Of a DNA stretch of 64,000 bases, positions 48,722 through 60,653 are shown in pieces (the first letter of the stretch is position 1; each line of letters opens with the position of its first letter). A program made the translations under genes and the position numbers. The stretch comes from Mangifera indica (Eukaryota > Streptophyta > Magnoliopsida > Sapindales > Anacardiaceae). The notes under the pieces were generated by a model that had not been told where the DNA came from, made no database searches, and saw only the letters and a list, made by a program, of their open reading frames with translations. Location of the stretch: NCBI RefSeq assembly GCF_011075055.1, contig NC_058154.1:10548475-10612474 (forward strand), given 5' to 3'.

Positions 48722-49060
48722 ATGGCTCCAACACAGAAATTTACCTCCACTTGTTTCTTCTTGTTGCTATGCTTGAGCTTCAGTTTTGCTCACAGGGTTC
48801 TCTTGAAGGACACCAACAATGATAAAATAAAACAAGATGGTGTTGTTGGTGGCATAAATAATGATACAGAAAAGATAGATGGTTTTGATTTGATGATGGA
48901 GAAAGCAATTGGAAATGGGTCAGCTGGAGGCATGTGTACTGTTGCAGGTAGATGTAATGAAACTGGTACCGGTTCTGGTATGGGTAATGCCTCCATAATC
49001 GAAATTGACACAGCACAGCTGAAAAATGCAGGGGAGATTCAACTACAGCCGATGCCTTAA
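48722..49060 (+). CDS. Secreted glycine-rich family protein 3, repeat domain almost lost
   Basis: One exon, 113 aa. Its N-terminus MAPTQKFTSTCFFLLLCLSF and HRVLLKD match paralogues 1 and 2 closely, and it has the same signal peptide. The (GX)n domain has shrunk to GSAGG and a GTGSGMG remnant; two cysteines (CTVAGRC) and an acidic hydrophilic tail follow. It may be a short extracellular protein or a decaying paralogue; the frame is intact. It lies 448 bases from the convergent end of the MLO gene. The in-frame ATG at 48653 is upstream of the TATA-like box and was not used. Confidence 0.75.
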   Translation: MAPTQKFTSTCFFLLLCLSFSFAHRVLLKDTNNDKIKQDGVVGGINNDTEKIDGFDLMMEKAIGNGSAGGMCTVAGRCNETGTGSGMGNASIIEIDTAQLKNAGEIQLQPMP

Positions 49061-49507
49061 AAACCCGGTTCAACCTGATCAAACTCGCCGTGAGGCGAGG
49101 ATAGATCTCATGTTTAAGACCATCTCCAATTCAAGGAACATTTAGTTCTATAAATAATCTGTACCTCTTTTATAAGTTGAAATAAACAACCCACTCAGGT
49201 TCAGCTTTCATTTACCGCCAAAAATAATTCCAGTCTCAACATTGCACCTCATATTTTGCCACCAATTTGACTTAAATCAAAGATGGAATGATAAACAAAT
49301 CTAAGAATCTATATAATTAACACTACATGTTACAATTCAGTATTTGCAAGATTGTACTTACAGCTTACATCCTATGAGTATTCTAAGGGAAAGCGGGAGA
49401 GAGGAAAATTGTTGAGTGCATTAGAATAAGCTATTTCAATCTTTTTACTTTCTCTATGCCTGCTGCTTTCCCGGTTGAGTTTAAAGCTTAAGAACACAAA
49501 TATTGTA

Positions 49508-52500
49508 TCATTCTCTTCTAGTAGGCATGGAGTATGATCTTGAAATACCTTTGGTTAGAAAATCTGGAGGTGTGTTTGTTGAAGAAATAGATGCGGAGGG
49601 TCGAAGGAGAGGTGTGCTCATTCTGTTTGATGTCTCATTTGCAACTGGGGGCATTGCAGAATCGTTGTGTGGTTGTAACTCAATTTCAATCCCGGTCCCA
49701 TTGGCAGTTTCAGGTATATCGATCAATTGATGATCGCATTCCTCTAACGACATTACTGTGCTTCTGTCAGTATGTATAGTTGAATCATCGAGGAAAAGAC
49801 TCTGCCTTCGCTTCCTCCTAGCTGAATTCTTCCATCCATGAATTGTCTCCCTGATTCTCTGCGGAATCAATGCCGCCTTGTAGTTTGTTCCCATCTGAAA
49901 GATTTGCCAATACGTTGTTCAACAACATTACAAAATCCATATGATAGGCTTCCAGGCAGTAGATTGAACGGAAGTTCTTGCTTATGATGCATTTTAAGGA
50001 GAACTTGCTTTCGTATTAATCTTAATACCTGTGTAACCAATGCATAGAGAGGCAGGGTGCTGTAGCTGCAGAAGAACTGCCCCGCAAGTCTGCAAGATAA
50101 GAGCATGTAATGTAAGGTCCATAACTGCTGATTTCTATAGCAAATTATGGCTGTCCAGAATCAAATCATACCCCAAAATAAGCCGTGAGTAGACCAACAA
50201 ATGGTCCTGAATAAAGCATGAATTATAGCCAAACTGCCACTGCAGAAGTATCAACAAAATGACAGCTTAGTCAAAATTCACATATCTTACATCCTCGCAT
50301 ACTTATTTTATCAGAAAGAGGTTAAAGAGCAACGCTATGTATACTTAGTTTTGAACTTTTGAGTACTTAATTGGATACTTAAATGATGCATCTCCTGTGA
50401 TTAAGTGTTGTTTCATCTTCTATTTAATATCATCTAATTACATGATAACACATCATTTAAATATCTAATTAGATACTTAAAACTGGATACACATGTATCC
50501 TAAAAATTATCTGCAACAGATCATATAATACAAATAAAATCACGGAAGAGGACATACCCAAAACCAGAAAAATGAAGCCAGCTCAAATGCATTCTGCCAA
50601 AACAAGGGTGTCAATTTCACCATGCAGATAGTAAGGAAAATGTTACAAATTAAATTACTTCAACAACCTGGAAGAGAATGAAATGAATCAAGGACAACAA
50701 TAGTTCTGGCTTGTTGAACCAGAAAAGTTCATCTCTTGGTTTCAGCTTTGCTCTGGGAAAGAATCCGGTTATGCCAGCATTCTCCAATGCCAAGGTCGCA
50801 ATAACATGCTGCAGCTTTGTGCCCACAAGGAGAACAAGCTGCACACATGCATACCAAATCAGAATAACAAAGCATGGGAAATCATGAAGCCATCAAAAAA
50901 GTTTTTAGCTGGGTCAATTTCTCTTTCTGAGTCATTCTAGCTAGAATAGAGGTGTGTATATTTCAATTTAAAAATTACAGTTTGGTTTGGGTTGTTAAAC
51001 TTTTTAAAATAATTTTCAGTTTAGGGGATCTTCAAGCCGAATCGAACCATAAACCGTATTTTTTTAAAATACATATATATAACTATATTTGACATAATTT
51101 TCAATAAGCAATTAGGTATACAACTTGTTGGTTTATATTTATTTTGTTGTTTTCTTTAAATATATATTATACATATATTTCATAGTTATTTTACATGCTT
51201 ATATTATATTCTAAAAAACAATCATTCAATTAATTTTGTTAAATAATATATTTTTATAAGTGAATAATAGGTTCAAACTGTATTTTTTCAGTTTGGTTTG
51301 AAATCTAAAATAGTTTGGTTTAGAAATTTTTCAAATTGTTTTTTTTAAATTTGGTTTTAAAAAACTCTCAAACTCCATCAAACCGAATTGTGCACACCCC
51401 TGAGCTGGAAGACTGTAAAAATATAGTCTAACTCATATACTTACAGTGATAGGAGTGATGGCAATCCAAAAATAGAGATTAGACCCTGCAGTATGGTTTA
51501 AAACCAGGTTAAAAGATGACCAAATATAATCTGATCATACAACAGAATAAGTATGATATACAATAAAATGGGAACTGCAATTTCTATATCCAGATATTAC
51601 TGCAGCTCATATCTGTGGTCATACTCACAGTGACCGGCAGACCGAAGCAATTCGAAAAAAAAAAATAGCGACATAATTATCCTTATGAAGCTACAATAAT
51701 TATTCAACAATTATATCAAGCATATTAGAAAATTTTCTAATGTGGGCTTAATAAAACAGTAATTGAATAATCCAACGACAGCATTAGTGTAGACTTTAAG
51801 GTTTATTATCTATATATTGTCTTGATGATCCAATGGCAGCATTAGTGTGAACCTTAAGGTTTATTATCTATATATTGCCTAGGTATTTCTCCAAAACCCA
51901 CACAGCTTTACTCGTTAAAAAGTTTTCATTCAGAGAAGTTTCAAGAGCAGAAAACATGTCACATCAATACAGATAATCTTGGGAGCTCTACAACAGATTT
52001 AAATTGCAAAATGTTCCAGGTATTTTTATAACCCTAACGAATTTTAATTCAGCATTTTATAACATTTGTGTAGATCCTATAGATTATGATTGAATGATTT
52101 TATGTTTGTTCATGTATAAAATCTTACAAAGGAAATATAACAAATAATCTCATAGCCTAATTTTACATTGCTAATGCATACCTTTAACATTGAGCAGCAT
52201 GAAAGCAACAACAAAACCCCACAGGGGGGCGCTGCAAGAGAATGAAACAAAGAGGCATTACTGGGAGGAAAATGTAAAAGATAGAGACTTAAGAAACACA
52301 TATGTTGGTCATAATACCATACCAAAGATAATAAAAATATTTTAATGTGCTCATTACCTCACACCAACTATCCTTTGAAATTCTTCTTCCATAGAGCGAA
52401 TCATATAGCTGTGAAAATCATATTTTGGACTGAGGTTGTGATTCTGACAAAAAAATTTAATACAAAAGAGTAAATATTCATAGACCAATGATGTTGCTAG

Positions 52501-55500
52501 TAATAAAAGTCAAAATCCATAATTCTAAAGGCATATATCGCCTGCAAGTGAGCAAACTACACACCATAATGAAGCCCTTGCGAAGAGTAAGGTAATCAGC
52601 ACGAACCACTGAACGCCCCAATTGCCGGAAGAAGCAGGTCTGCAAGTCAAAAAAAAACATCAATTTCAGTAAAACTCACAATACCAATGCAAACACTTTA
52701 TGTTGGACAGGGTAAGAGATGAGAAGAAAAATATATTATACTCCTCACATCCTTAAGAACGTAGTTTAATTCTGAAAGTTAATTAGATTGACTACTGTCA
52801 CTGTGTATGCAAATCTGCATTCACATTACTGTGTAAATCCAAGCATGTTATTCCCCTCATTTAACCCATCAAACAAACAATTCTAACATATCTGGTTGGT
52901 AGTGAAAATCTATTTGCAGGATGCATGAAGTTTACAGAATTTAATAACACTATATGTGTCGAAGATTTCCATCTACTTCTAATATCCTAGAGGCAAATTC
53001 CTATTCTTCTTTTCTCAATCATCTCTACATGCTATACAGTTTTTTTAGCTGACTCTCAACAAGGAAAAAATTCTTAATTGTAGGCTGCCCAGTGAACCCC
53101 AAAATGTTTTCCTGCAAATGCCTCCATTTCAATTTACTGATGAAATGAGTGCAAGTAAATTAGAACTGAATACTATTGGCGGTTCAGGGTGTTAGAAAAT
53201 TTCCTTACGTGATTTAACATTAATTATAATTTTAGTTTAATAAAATGAGTAATTGAATAATTTAATAATAATTAAGTGATCGATGAAGATAATACCAATA
53301 CACTTAAAGTTATGGTATGTGTAGACAACAAATATGTGAATCGTAATGTTTATCGAATCTTTGATAGGGTCAATAACCTATTATATATTAGTTAGATCAT
53401 TATTTAAAACCCATACAACATAGTTTTATTCATTAAAAATAGTCATTTAGAGATGCTTCAAAAGTAGAAGACTAATCACTCAATGCAAGTAATCTCGATA
53501 GTTTTATGGCGAATTACGGATTGCATTGTGTTTTAGATATTCTTATAACCCTAAAATTTTAATTCAGTATTTTATAATCTATCTGTAAATCTTATAGGAC
53601 GAGGATTAAATTTTTGTGCAATTCATGTAAATGAAATCTTACACAAGACTGAAAGGATACATAATGAATATGCTACAAAATTAAACAAAGTCAAAGTAAA
53701 CGAGAAGAGAACTCAAGTATGCACGTACCACCCAGATAAGTAAACCATTCCTGACAAAAGGATTTGATGTATGATATCTGACAAAGGCTGTTTGCCTACG
53801 CAATGTCAAATCTCTGATTTCTGTTCCAGAAAAGAATGTAAGTGATTAATATGATCAAGCAATGTCATATTCCAAATTCTTGTACAGTTGTAGTTATCTT
53901 AAAAAGCATAAATTAAAAACATGGGTCTCAAGCAAGCTGACTGTTTTATAGTTTACAAGCTCACCATTTAAACAATCATGCTGATCCATATGAGCCTCTT
54001 CCTCAAAAACTTTCCAACTGTGAATCTGGTCAAATAAAACATGATTGAACTGTTAATTTAAATGATAAAATAAATAAACACAAGGATTCTGATTTCCAAC
54101 TTTAAGTAAACAAAGATTTGACATTTTAAAATACAATAATAAAACATAAAATCAAAACAAAACAAAGCAAAGAATATTTGCAACTGTAAATTAAAAATTC
54201 TTAGCTAGTTTCACTCTGAACATAGTACATAAATCTAACCTTCACAATTGCCAACAACATAGTTAAGCAGCTGTAAGATACATGTGTGACTGCCATGACG
54301 AAGATGAAGCGGTGCAATTGCTCAAGACCTTCATATGAAACAAATGGCTCGTGCCCCTGCAGAAAAAACAAGTTTATAATTACCATAAATTATTGTCCAA
54401 TCTAAGGAGAAACATCTATAAACTTCCTTTTGTATCATCTTCATCATCGCCTTAGAACCTAAAACACTCATTTGATTTAAGGCCAAAACGAGTTTAGGTA
54501 ATTCCATTGATAAAGTTTTTTTAACAATTTATTTTCACAAAGACAACTGTTGAAGGATGAATCACTGCATCTAAAGAGTTTGTGATTTTGGTTTTTATGA
54601 ATAAGTCACATGCCTCTTTGCAGGTGTTCTGATTTAACCCATTCAAAATTCTCCGAAATGGATGAGGAAAAAGAAAACTCATCAACAGTTTACGGCCGTC
54701 AAAAGATATATCTTCAGTTTCTTTATCTATCTCAGCCCTGAAGCATGGAGCAAATGGACTATCATAAAACTTTGATGGAATGCAGATATTTGCTATTGTG
54801 CTTGAACTGGCCGCCAAAAGAAGTGAAATGAATCCAAGCAGCATCATCTCTGAAGATAGAAATTCACCAAATCTAAGTTTTTATAAAAGAATATTAATAT
54901 AAATACCAAAGTCCTCTTACAAAGATATATATACAAGTCAATGCAACATACCTTCTTTCATTTTCTCCACAGCTGAAAGTAAAGGCTTTCGATTAGTTTT
55001 CTGCAGCCACTGCAACAGACAAATAATGCAATATCAAATAACAATGGACACAACAAATTTCCAATTTGGTAGCATTACGAGTACAACAGTGAAACAAATG
55101 CAACTATCCAAGGTTTATAATAATGGAGAAAACTTATTGAAAACCACAACTTTTCAGGATAATCCAGCCCAAAAGTATGCGTTCAACAGTAATAAATCAA
55201 ACCGGAAATTTTCCAACATGAAGAAACCCAAAAGTATAACCAGCAGTTTCCAATCCAAGTAGAACAATACACAAATTCCACAGGGAAAGAAAGCGGTTAA
55301 ACATTGTCATAAATTTTGACAGCCCAGATTATATCAAAAACCTAACAAACACTTCAAAATATAATTTATTATGCAACAAATAAATAAAGAAATTTATAGC
55401 GACTCTGACTCTAGTTTGACAAAACACTCTTCTAGCCTAAAAACGGTGAAGGATAGCACAAAAGTTCACAGTTCTAAAACGGAGAATTAGAACACAGAGC

Positions 55501-55865
55501 AAACAAAAGGAAATAAAACAAGATTCAATGATTAAACCAAATATAAACAACAAAGTAAAGCTGTAAAAATTGAAATGATCAAATTCAAGAAAGACCCTCC
55601 AGCTCCACAGAGAAGTCAACAGGTCAACAAAACAAAGCGAGCCCACTTCAGATTCTCAACAATGAAAAAATATAACAAAAAAATAACAAACTTAACCATA
55701 AACACATGGTTAAGGGATATAAATAAAACTACTTACATTGCTAAGGCGGTGGATTGAGCGCTCCACAAGCAAAGAAACAACAACAAAGATGGTCAGCACC
55801 GTAGCAACAGACCATGTTGGCGTTAAAGCCAATGAACGCATATCGTTTTTATTATCCTCTTCCAT
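49508..55865 (-). CDS. MLO: MLO seven-transmembrane protein, MLO4/11/14-like
   Basis: Fifteen minus-strand exons join to 555 aa: 55737-55865, 54952-55009, 54614-54849, 54240-54356, 53965-54025, 53729-53820, 52565-52639, 52358-52443, 52182-52231, 51445-51485, 50668-50838, 50558-50593, 50172-50239, 50029-50089 and 49508-49894. MLO proteins are plasma-membrane calcium-channel-type proteins, some controlling powdery mildew susceptibility, root touch responses or pollen reception. Seen here: [14 protein letters not shown] with the first helix, [80 protein letters not shown] and a calmodulin-site-like [27 protein letters not shown] and KPRDELFWF point to the MLO4/11/14 clade (from memory). Intron 3 uses a GC donor. 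Introns hold several transposons. Complete and apparently functional. Confidence 0.95.
50331..50500. mobile_element. Family A MITE in an MLO intron
   Basis: CGCTATGTATACTTAG at the left, ACTGGATACACATGTATCC at the right. TAATTACATGATAACACATC inside. It sits between exons 12 and 13 of MLO. Confidence 0.65.
50947..51402. mobile_element. hAT-type MITE (456 bp) in an MLO intron, 8-bp target duplication
   Basis: TAGAGGTGTGTATATTTCAA at the left. The right end reads in complement CAGGGGTGTGCACAATTCGG. Flanks AGCTAGAA (50939-50946) and AGCTGGAA (51403-51410) match at 7 of 8. AT-rich, non-coding, with inverted CAGTTTGGTTTGG words. Confidence 0.75.
51728..52133. repeat. LTR-like repeat, copy 1 (MLO intron)
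   Basis: It shares with 53191-53650, in the same order, ATTAGAAAATTTTC, CCCACACAGCTTTACTCGTTAAAA, CAATACAGATAATCT, ATTTTTATAACCCTAA, TTTTAATTCAGCATTTTATAA and AAATCTTACA. A 59-bp segment is tandemly doubled inside (about 51772-51882, GCATTAGTGTAGACTTTAAG twice). Probably a solo LTR; TSD not identified. Confidence 0.6.
53191..53650. repeat. LTR-like repeat, copy 2 (MLO intron)
   Basis: It starts TGTTAGAAAATTTCC and ends near ATCTTACACA. TG...CA ends and the shared blocks with copy 1 suggest solo LTRs of one retrotransposon family. Confidence 0.6.
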
Positions 55866-56750
55866 TTTAAGCAAACACTACTAAGAGAAAACACTATTTT
55901 TCCTCTAAACCCACCAAAAATTTCACTCTTTTAATACAGAACCAAGCAAGGAAGGTAGCTTTTCAAAATGAAATATGTGAGCTTGACCGCCGAAAGAAAT
56001 TTGAAACGCGTTGACTGCAAGAGAAAACGCGCTAAAACGACTTCACCTATCTTCTGGGAAATTAACTTCGACCTGTGCACTATTGACTACCACTATTCAC
56101 TCTTTCTCTTCTGGTCTTCAAAATATTAAACAGCCATCTGGTGCTTCCCTCAAGACAGCTCTTTTCTACAATTCTCGAACATGAACTCACGCTTATGTAA
56201 GCTTGAAGCTTTTAAACTCACATCAGCTTGGTCTCGAAACTTGGAACAAGACAGAAATGAGACTCAAAGATGAAAGGTTCTAGCTTCAAAAACAGAGCAC
56301 GGTTGTTTGAAGAACATGTTGGAGAGTTTCTCTAAATTTATGTATTATTTAATTAAAAAAGACAAAAATTGAAAGCACAGTGAATCTTCACTGGAAGGGC
56401 CTCAAAGTTCATTTTTTAAAAACAAAAATACTAATTTCTGGGGCAAGGCAGAGTTGCAGAGATCTGTTTCCACTTGTTCACACATACAACGTAACTGACA
56501 AATAATAATAAAACGAAATTGACAGGGACAATGAATAACGACGTCGTTTCGAGGGATTTGTGGCCGCCAGACCGGCTGTCGTTTTGTTTGTATTCTTTTG
56601 GTAGGAAGATGCAGTGACACTGACGCACGCACTAGAATCTCACAAGATTCAAACAAACATTAATTATTAAATTTTTTTATTTTGTACAAAATTTAATATT
56701 TGAATGAAATTCAGATCCAATATTTTAATTTTAAATAACTCAAAACATTA
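55866..56750. other. Upstream region of MLO
   Basis: MLO 5' leader and promoter on the minus strand, then featureless DNA. No TATA box stands out. The open frame at 56402-56656 has no domain. Confidence 0.35.
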
Positions 56751-57990
56751 TATTCATCAAAGGTTGGGTGTAACTTTAAATTTTGTCTTCTTAATTTTAA
56801 AAAATTAAATATTTATTTATATATTAAATTTTATTATTATTATCAAAAGATAAAATTTTTATTTAGATATTTTATTTTTTAAAAAAATTATTTCTTTTTT
56901 TTATCTTAATTTTTAGAACTCACGATTTCTTTCTAACTGCATATTTTTTAAATTTAAAAACTAACTTTTCCCCCTAAATGTAGTGTTTGCAACCTTCATA
57001 TTTTCCGCATTCATAGTGGCCCTCACAAATCTCAATTTCAACATTTTTTCATTTTCAACTTTCTACATATTCTAACAACCTTCTTCGGTCAACTCTTTTG
57101 CCTAAAACTATGCCTCTCTTCCCCTTCAGTGTTAGCCTAACCTCTCTTTTTGGCAGACTCTCTTTCCCTCGGTGAGATAACTTTCCTTGTTGTTGCACAA
57201 CTTTCATCTGTCACCTACGAGCACATTGCATTTGTTCCTTTCTAGTAGCCACTTGCATCTCTTAATCGGCTCTTGAGATTTCTAGACGCACCTTCCTCGA
57301 TGACAAAGGCAATGTATTCATCTCTAAAGACGAAAACTTTAGTGGGGAGATTATGCACATTCTAATTAAATTCTTCAATTGACTCCTTTGTTCAAGAGCC
57401 CAACCTCTCTCTCCCACAAATTCTCTTTCCCTCAACGTGACAACACTCCCTGTTGTAGTGCAACTTTTGTCCATTACTAGCAAGCACATGGCCTACGTTC
57501 CCTTCTAGTAACTACTCGCGTCTCCTCGTCAGCCCTTAAGATCTCTAAATGCATTCCCTCAATATGCCTTCATTAACAATAAAGACAATGTCTTCGTCTC
57601 CAGAGATGAAGATGTTAGGTGAGAGAGAAATGTGAAGGAGATAGACACCAATAGTATGGACTAGATAGAGGAGATGTCAGAGATGAAAAGAGAAGGTTGC
57701 CTGCGACAATCTAGAAATTGAATTTGAAGTAGGGTGAAATTGAGATTTTTTAGAAGGGTGGGAGGTGGTTGTGAATGGAAAAAATATAGAGAATGCAAAA
57801 CCTACACTTGGGGGAAAAAAATCAGTTTTTAAACTTAAAAAATATGTGGTTAAAGGAAAAATATGTGGTTAAGGGGGAATTATAAATTTTCAAAACTAAG
57901 ATAGAAAAGAGAAGATAAATTTTTTAATAAAATATTTAAATGACGTTTTACCCTTTACAGTAATAATAAAATTTAACAAACAGGTGAATA
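56751..57990. mobile_element. Probable degraded family B element with internal duplication
   Basis: The arms resemble B (AAACTAACTTTTCCCCC on the left, TTAAACTTAAAAAATATGTGG on the right), without clear ends. Inside, about 57155-57345 and 57418-57610 are diverged direct copies (CTCTTTCCCTC, CCTTCTAGTA, GATTTCTAGACGCA / GATCTCTAAATGCA), offset about 263 bp. Confidence 0.4.
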
Positions 57991-58029
57991 TTTGAGTTTT
58001 TGAAAGTTAACAGATGGGACTTTAAGTAT

Positions 58030-58140
58030 TATGTGATCGGATAATTTTAAATAAAAGATAAAGTAACACTCAATCATATTATAACACATCTTCTATATAT
58101 TCAAATTATATAAAAAAAATATGTACATATAATATTGTTT
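58030..58140. mobile_element. Family A fragment
   Basis: TATGTGATCGGATAATTTTAAAT, CACTCAATCATATTATAACACA and ATATGTACATATAATATTG. Confidence 0.4.
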
Positions 58141-58621
58141 AAATATATTGCTAATCAATTTTATGTATCAATTTGAAATAAATAAAAATAAAGGTCAACT
58201 GACTATCTTCCGAACAAGATTAGATCACTCTTCAAATTCTCAGCCATGATCTTTTTTTATCAATTAATTATATTTGGTTTTTTTCAGAATAATTATTTTA
58301 TTTTTATGAAAATTATAAATTATTATTAATATTTAATATGAATATTAAATTATTAATATATTCTAATCAATTTAAACTTTTAAAAAATATCAAAACTTTG
58401 GTCAATTTTAAAATGATACATTTTTTTGTGATTAAAATTTTTTAATTTTTAAAAACACTCCAAAATTTTCTTAAATATTTTTTATATTTTTATTATATTA
58501 ATTAAAATAAATATATTTCATTATTATAAAAAAATTAAAAATAATTTAATAATTAAAATAGAGATGATACATATCACATCACTTTAATGCTGCTGTCTAA
58601 TCAAATCTTTTCTTTTTGCTG

Positions 58622-59505
58622 TGCCAAAAGACTTATAGTCACCCAAAGTTTAACTCATATCCAAAAGCGCGTCTGAAAGACTTTAAAAATCTAAATATCC
58701 AACTATAAATTATTAAACTGGACTAAAATTATTAATTATATAAAATAAAATTATTATTTTATCATTAATATTAAAAAATTAAGATTATATCATTTTTTCT
58801 TTTAGTTATAAAAATTAATAATTTTTTCTCATCCAAAAGTTTGAAAAATTGTATTTTCTCTTACCGAGGTTTTATTTTTCCCCGTTACACTTTTTGATGA
58901 CTAATCGATTCTGACATTAATTGGTCTTCTATGTGTCTCCCTCCTTGATAGTTTCTCGACATGGAAGCCATCTAAAATCCAATAGAGATGGTTGGACGAT
59001 GTCGCACAAACCGCACGTTCTTAATGGTTTGTATGTTGGTCGAACGACCCACAAACATATGTGTCATCATCTATGTGTCATCTGACTAACGTACAAACAA
59101 TTAAATGATATACAGATCTATGATACATCGTTTAACCATTTCAATAAAATTTTAGATGATTTTCACATCAAAAAACCACTGAAGAGGGAAACACACAAAA
59201 AACTGGTTGACATTGAAACCGATTGGTTTCCAAAAAGTGTGATAGAAAAAATAAACCCTAATAGGAGAAAAAAGTAAAATTTTTAAACTTTTAAATAGAA
59301 AGATTTTGTTTATTTTTTAAACTAAAAAAATAAGATAAAATTTTAGGATTTTAAAATTTAATAATAAAATAATTATCTTATCTCTTATAATTAATATTTT
59401 TTTATTAAATTTAATAATTTATAAATGAATTTTTATATTTTTAAACCTTTATAACAATAGGTAAGATAATTGATTCAACCTTAGCTTGAAATAAGTCTCT
59501 TGGCC
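58622..59505. mobile_element. Family B MITE (about 884 bp)
   Basis: TGCCAAAAGACTTATAGTCACC at the left; complement AATAAGTCTCTTGGCC at the right. Interior block order as at 8.1 and 45.3 kb. No 9-bp duplication recognised. Confidence 0.65.
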
Positions 59506-59922
59506 TTGACATTATGCCAGACATAGGTGACCCACTTGGCTAATTAAAGCGAGTTTTTACTTTTTACTATGTTTTTATTTTTATAATTTTATCTTTTACT
59601 GTATATTTCTGGATGATCTCCATTAAAGCCTCCTTAAACTTTAATAATTGATCTTAAATGACCCTACAACGTGACAATTGACAACAACACATTACCAACC
59701 GCTCACATGCAAAGCTTAACACGTGAATCCTCATCACAGACAGACCGACCATCATGTAAACTTATCTGAACCGTTCATTTTGAATCACCATGCCTCCAAT
59801 TATTTGTCTTGTCCCTCCTCGTTCCTTTGAAAAATTTAGTGGAACGATGTCCATCAAAACATTAATTAGATAAACTTGTACATATATCAAATACAAAGTT
59901 ACAATTGATTGAATGATACGAT

Positions 59923-60218
59923 TAGTGTTGAAATTGAATTGAGGTAACTCAGTTAGAAAATTGACCCAATTCAATTTAATTTATAATTTAATTTAAATTA
60001 TAATAAATAATTATTAAACGATATCGTTTTATCAATGAATTACAAATTCGAATAATAAATCTAAACTATATTCAAACCATAAACTTAAACTATAAGTTTA
60101 GGCTAAACTCAAATCATTTATATTATTGACTCATTGAACTCGAATTGAACTATTTTTCATTCAAACTGAAGTCAAATTAAAAGATGTTCAGACTCAACTC
60201 AACTCATATCCACCCTTA
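59923..60218. mobile_element. Family C-like hAT MITE (296 bp)
   Basis: TAGTGTTGAAATTGAATTGAG at the left; the right end in complement reads TAAGGGTGGATATGAGTTGAG. Flanks GATACGAT and AATGCGAT match at 6 of 8. Central AAACGATATCGTTTTATC corresponds to the motif in other C copies. Confidence 0.55.
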
Positions 60219-60239
60219 AATGCGATTATTTAGTTTTTC

Positions 60240-60515
60240 TTTCACTTCAAAATCACTTAATCAGATACTATCACACGAGATTGTATTAATTAATTTATAC
60301 AATTTGTTTATATATTAATACTCTCATTAAATATCATATCAAGTGAATCAGGACTGTCGAATTGAAATACTTTATATATTCTCAATTTCACTTTAAAATC
60401 CCTTACGCAGATATTATAGGTTCTATGAATAAATTTGTATAATTTGTTTACATTCGTATTATTACATTCATCAAATATCATATCAAGTGAATCAGAGCTC
60501 TCGAATTGAAATACT
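60240..60515. repeat. Tandem duplication, about 146 bp x 2
   Basis: TTTCACTTCAAAATC...GAATTGAAATACT (60240-60372) is repeated as TTTCACTTTAAAATC...GAATTGAAATACT (60386-60515). The block CATCAAATATCATATCAAGTGAATCAG is almost unchanged. Confidence 0.85.
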
Positions 60516-60653
60516 CAGCGAGCATAAACAAACTCACTTGGCATACTAGCAATTCCAATTGACTGAAAATTAAATATTAAACAAGAAAAGATTATAAAAC
60601 TGAATTTCCAAAATTTCTTTTCCATGTAAAAAACCCTTTTTTGAAAAAAAGAT

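Noticed and set aside
56402..57489. Small minus-strand open frames at 56402-56656 and 57262-57489
   Set aside because: No recognisable domain; the second lies within a degraded repeat with internal duplication.
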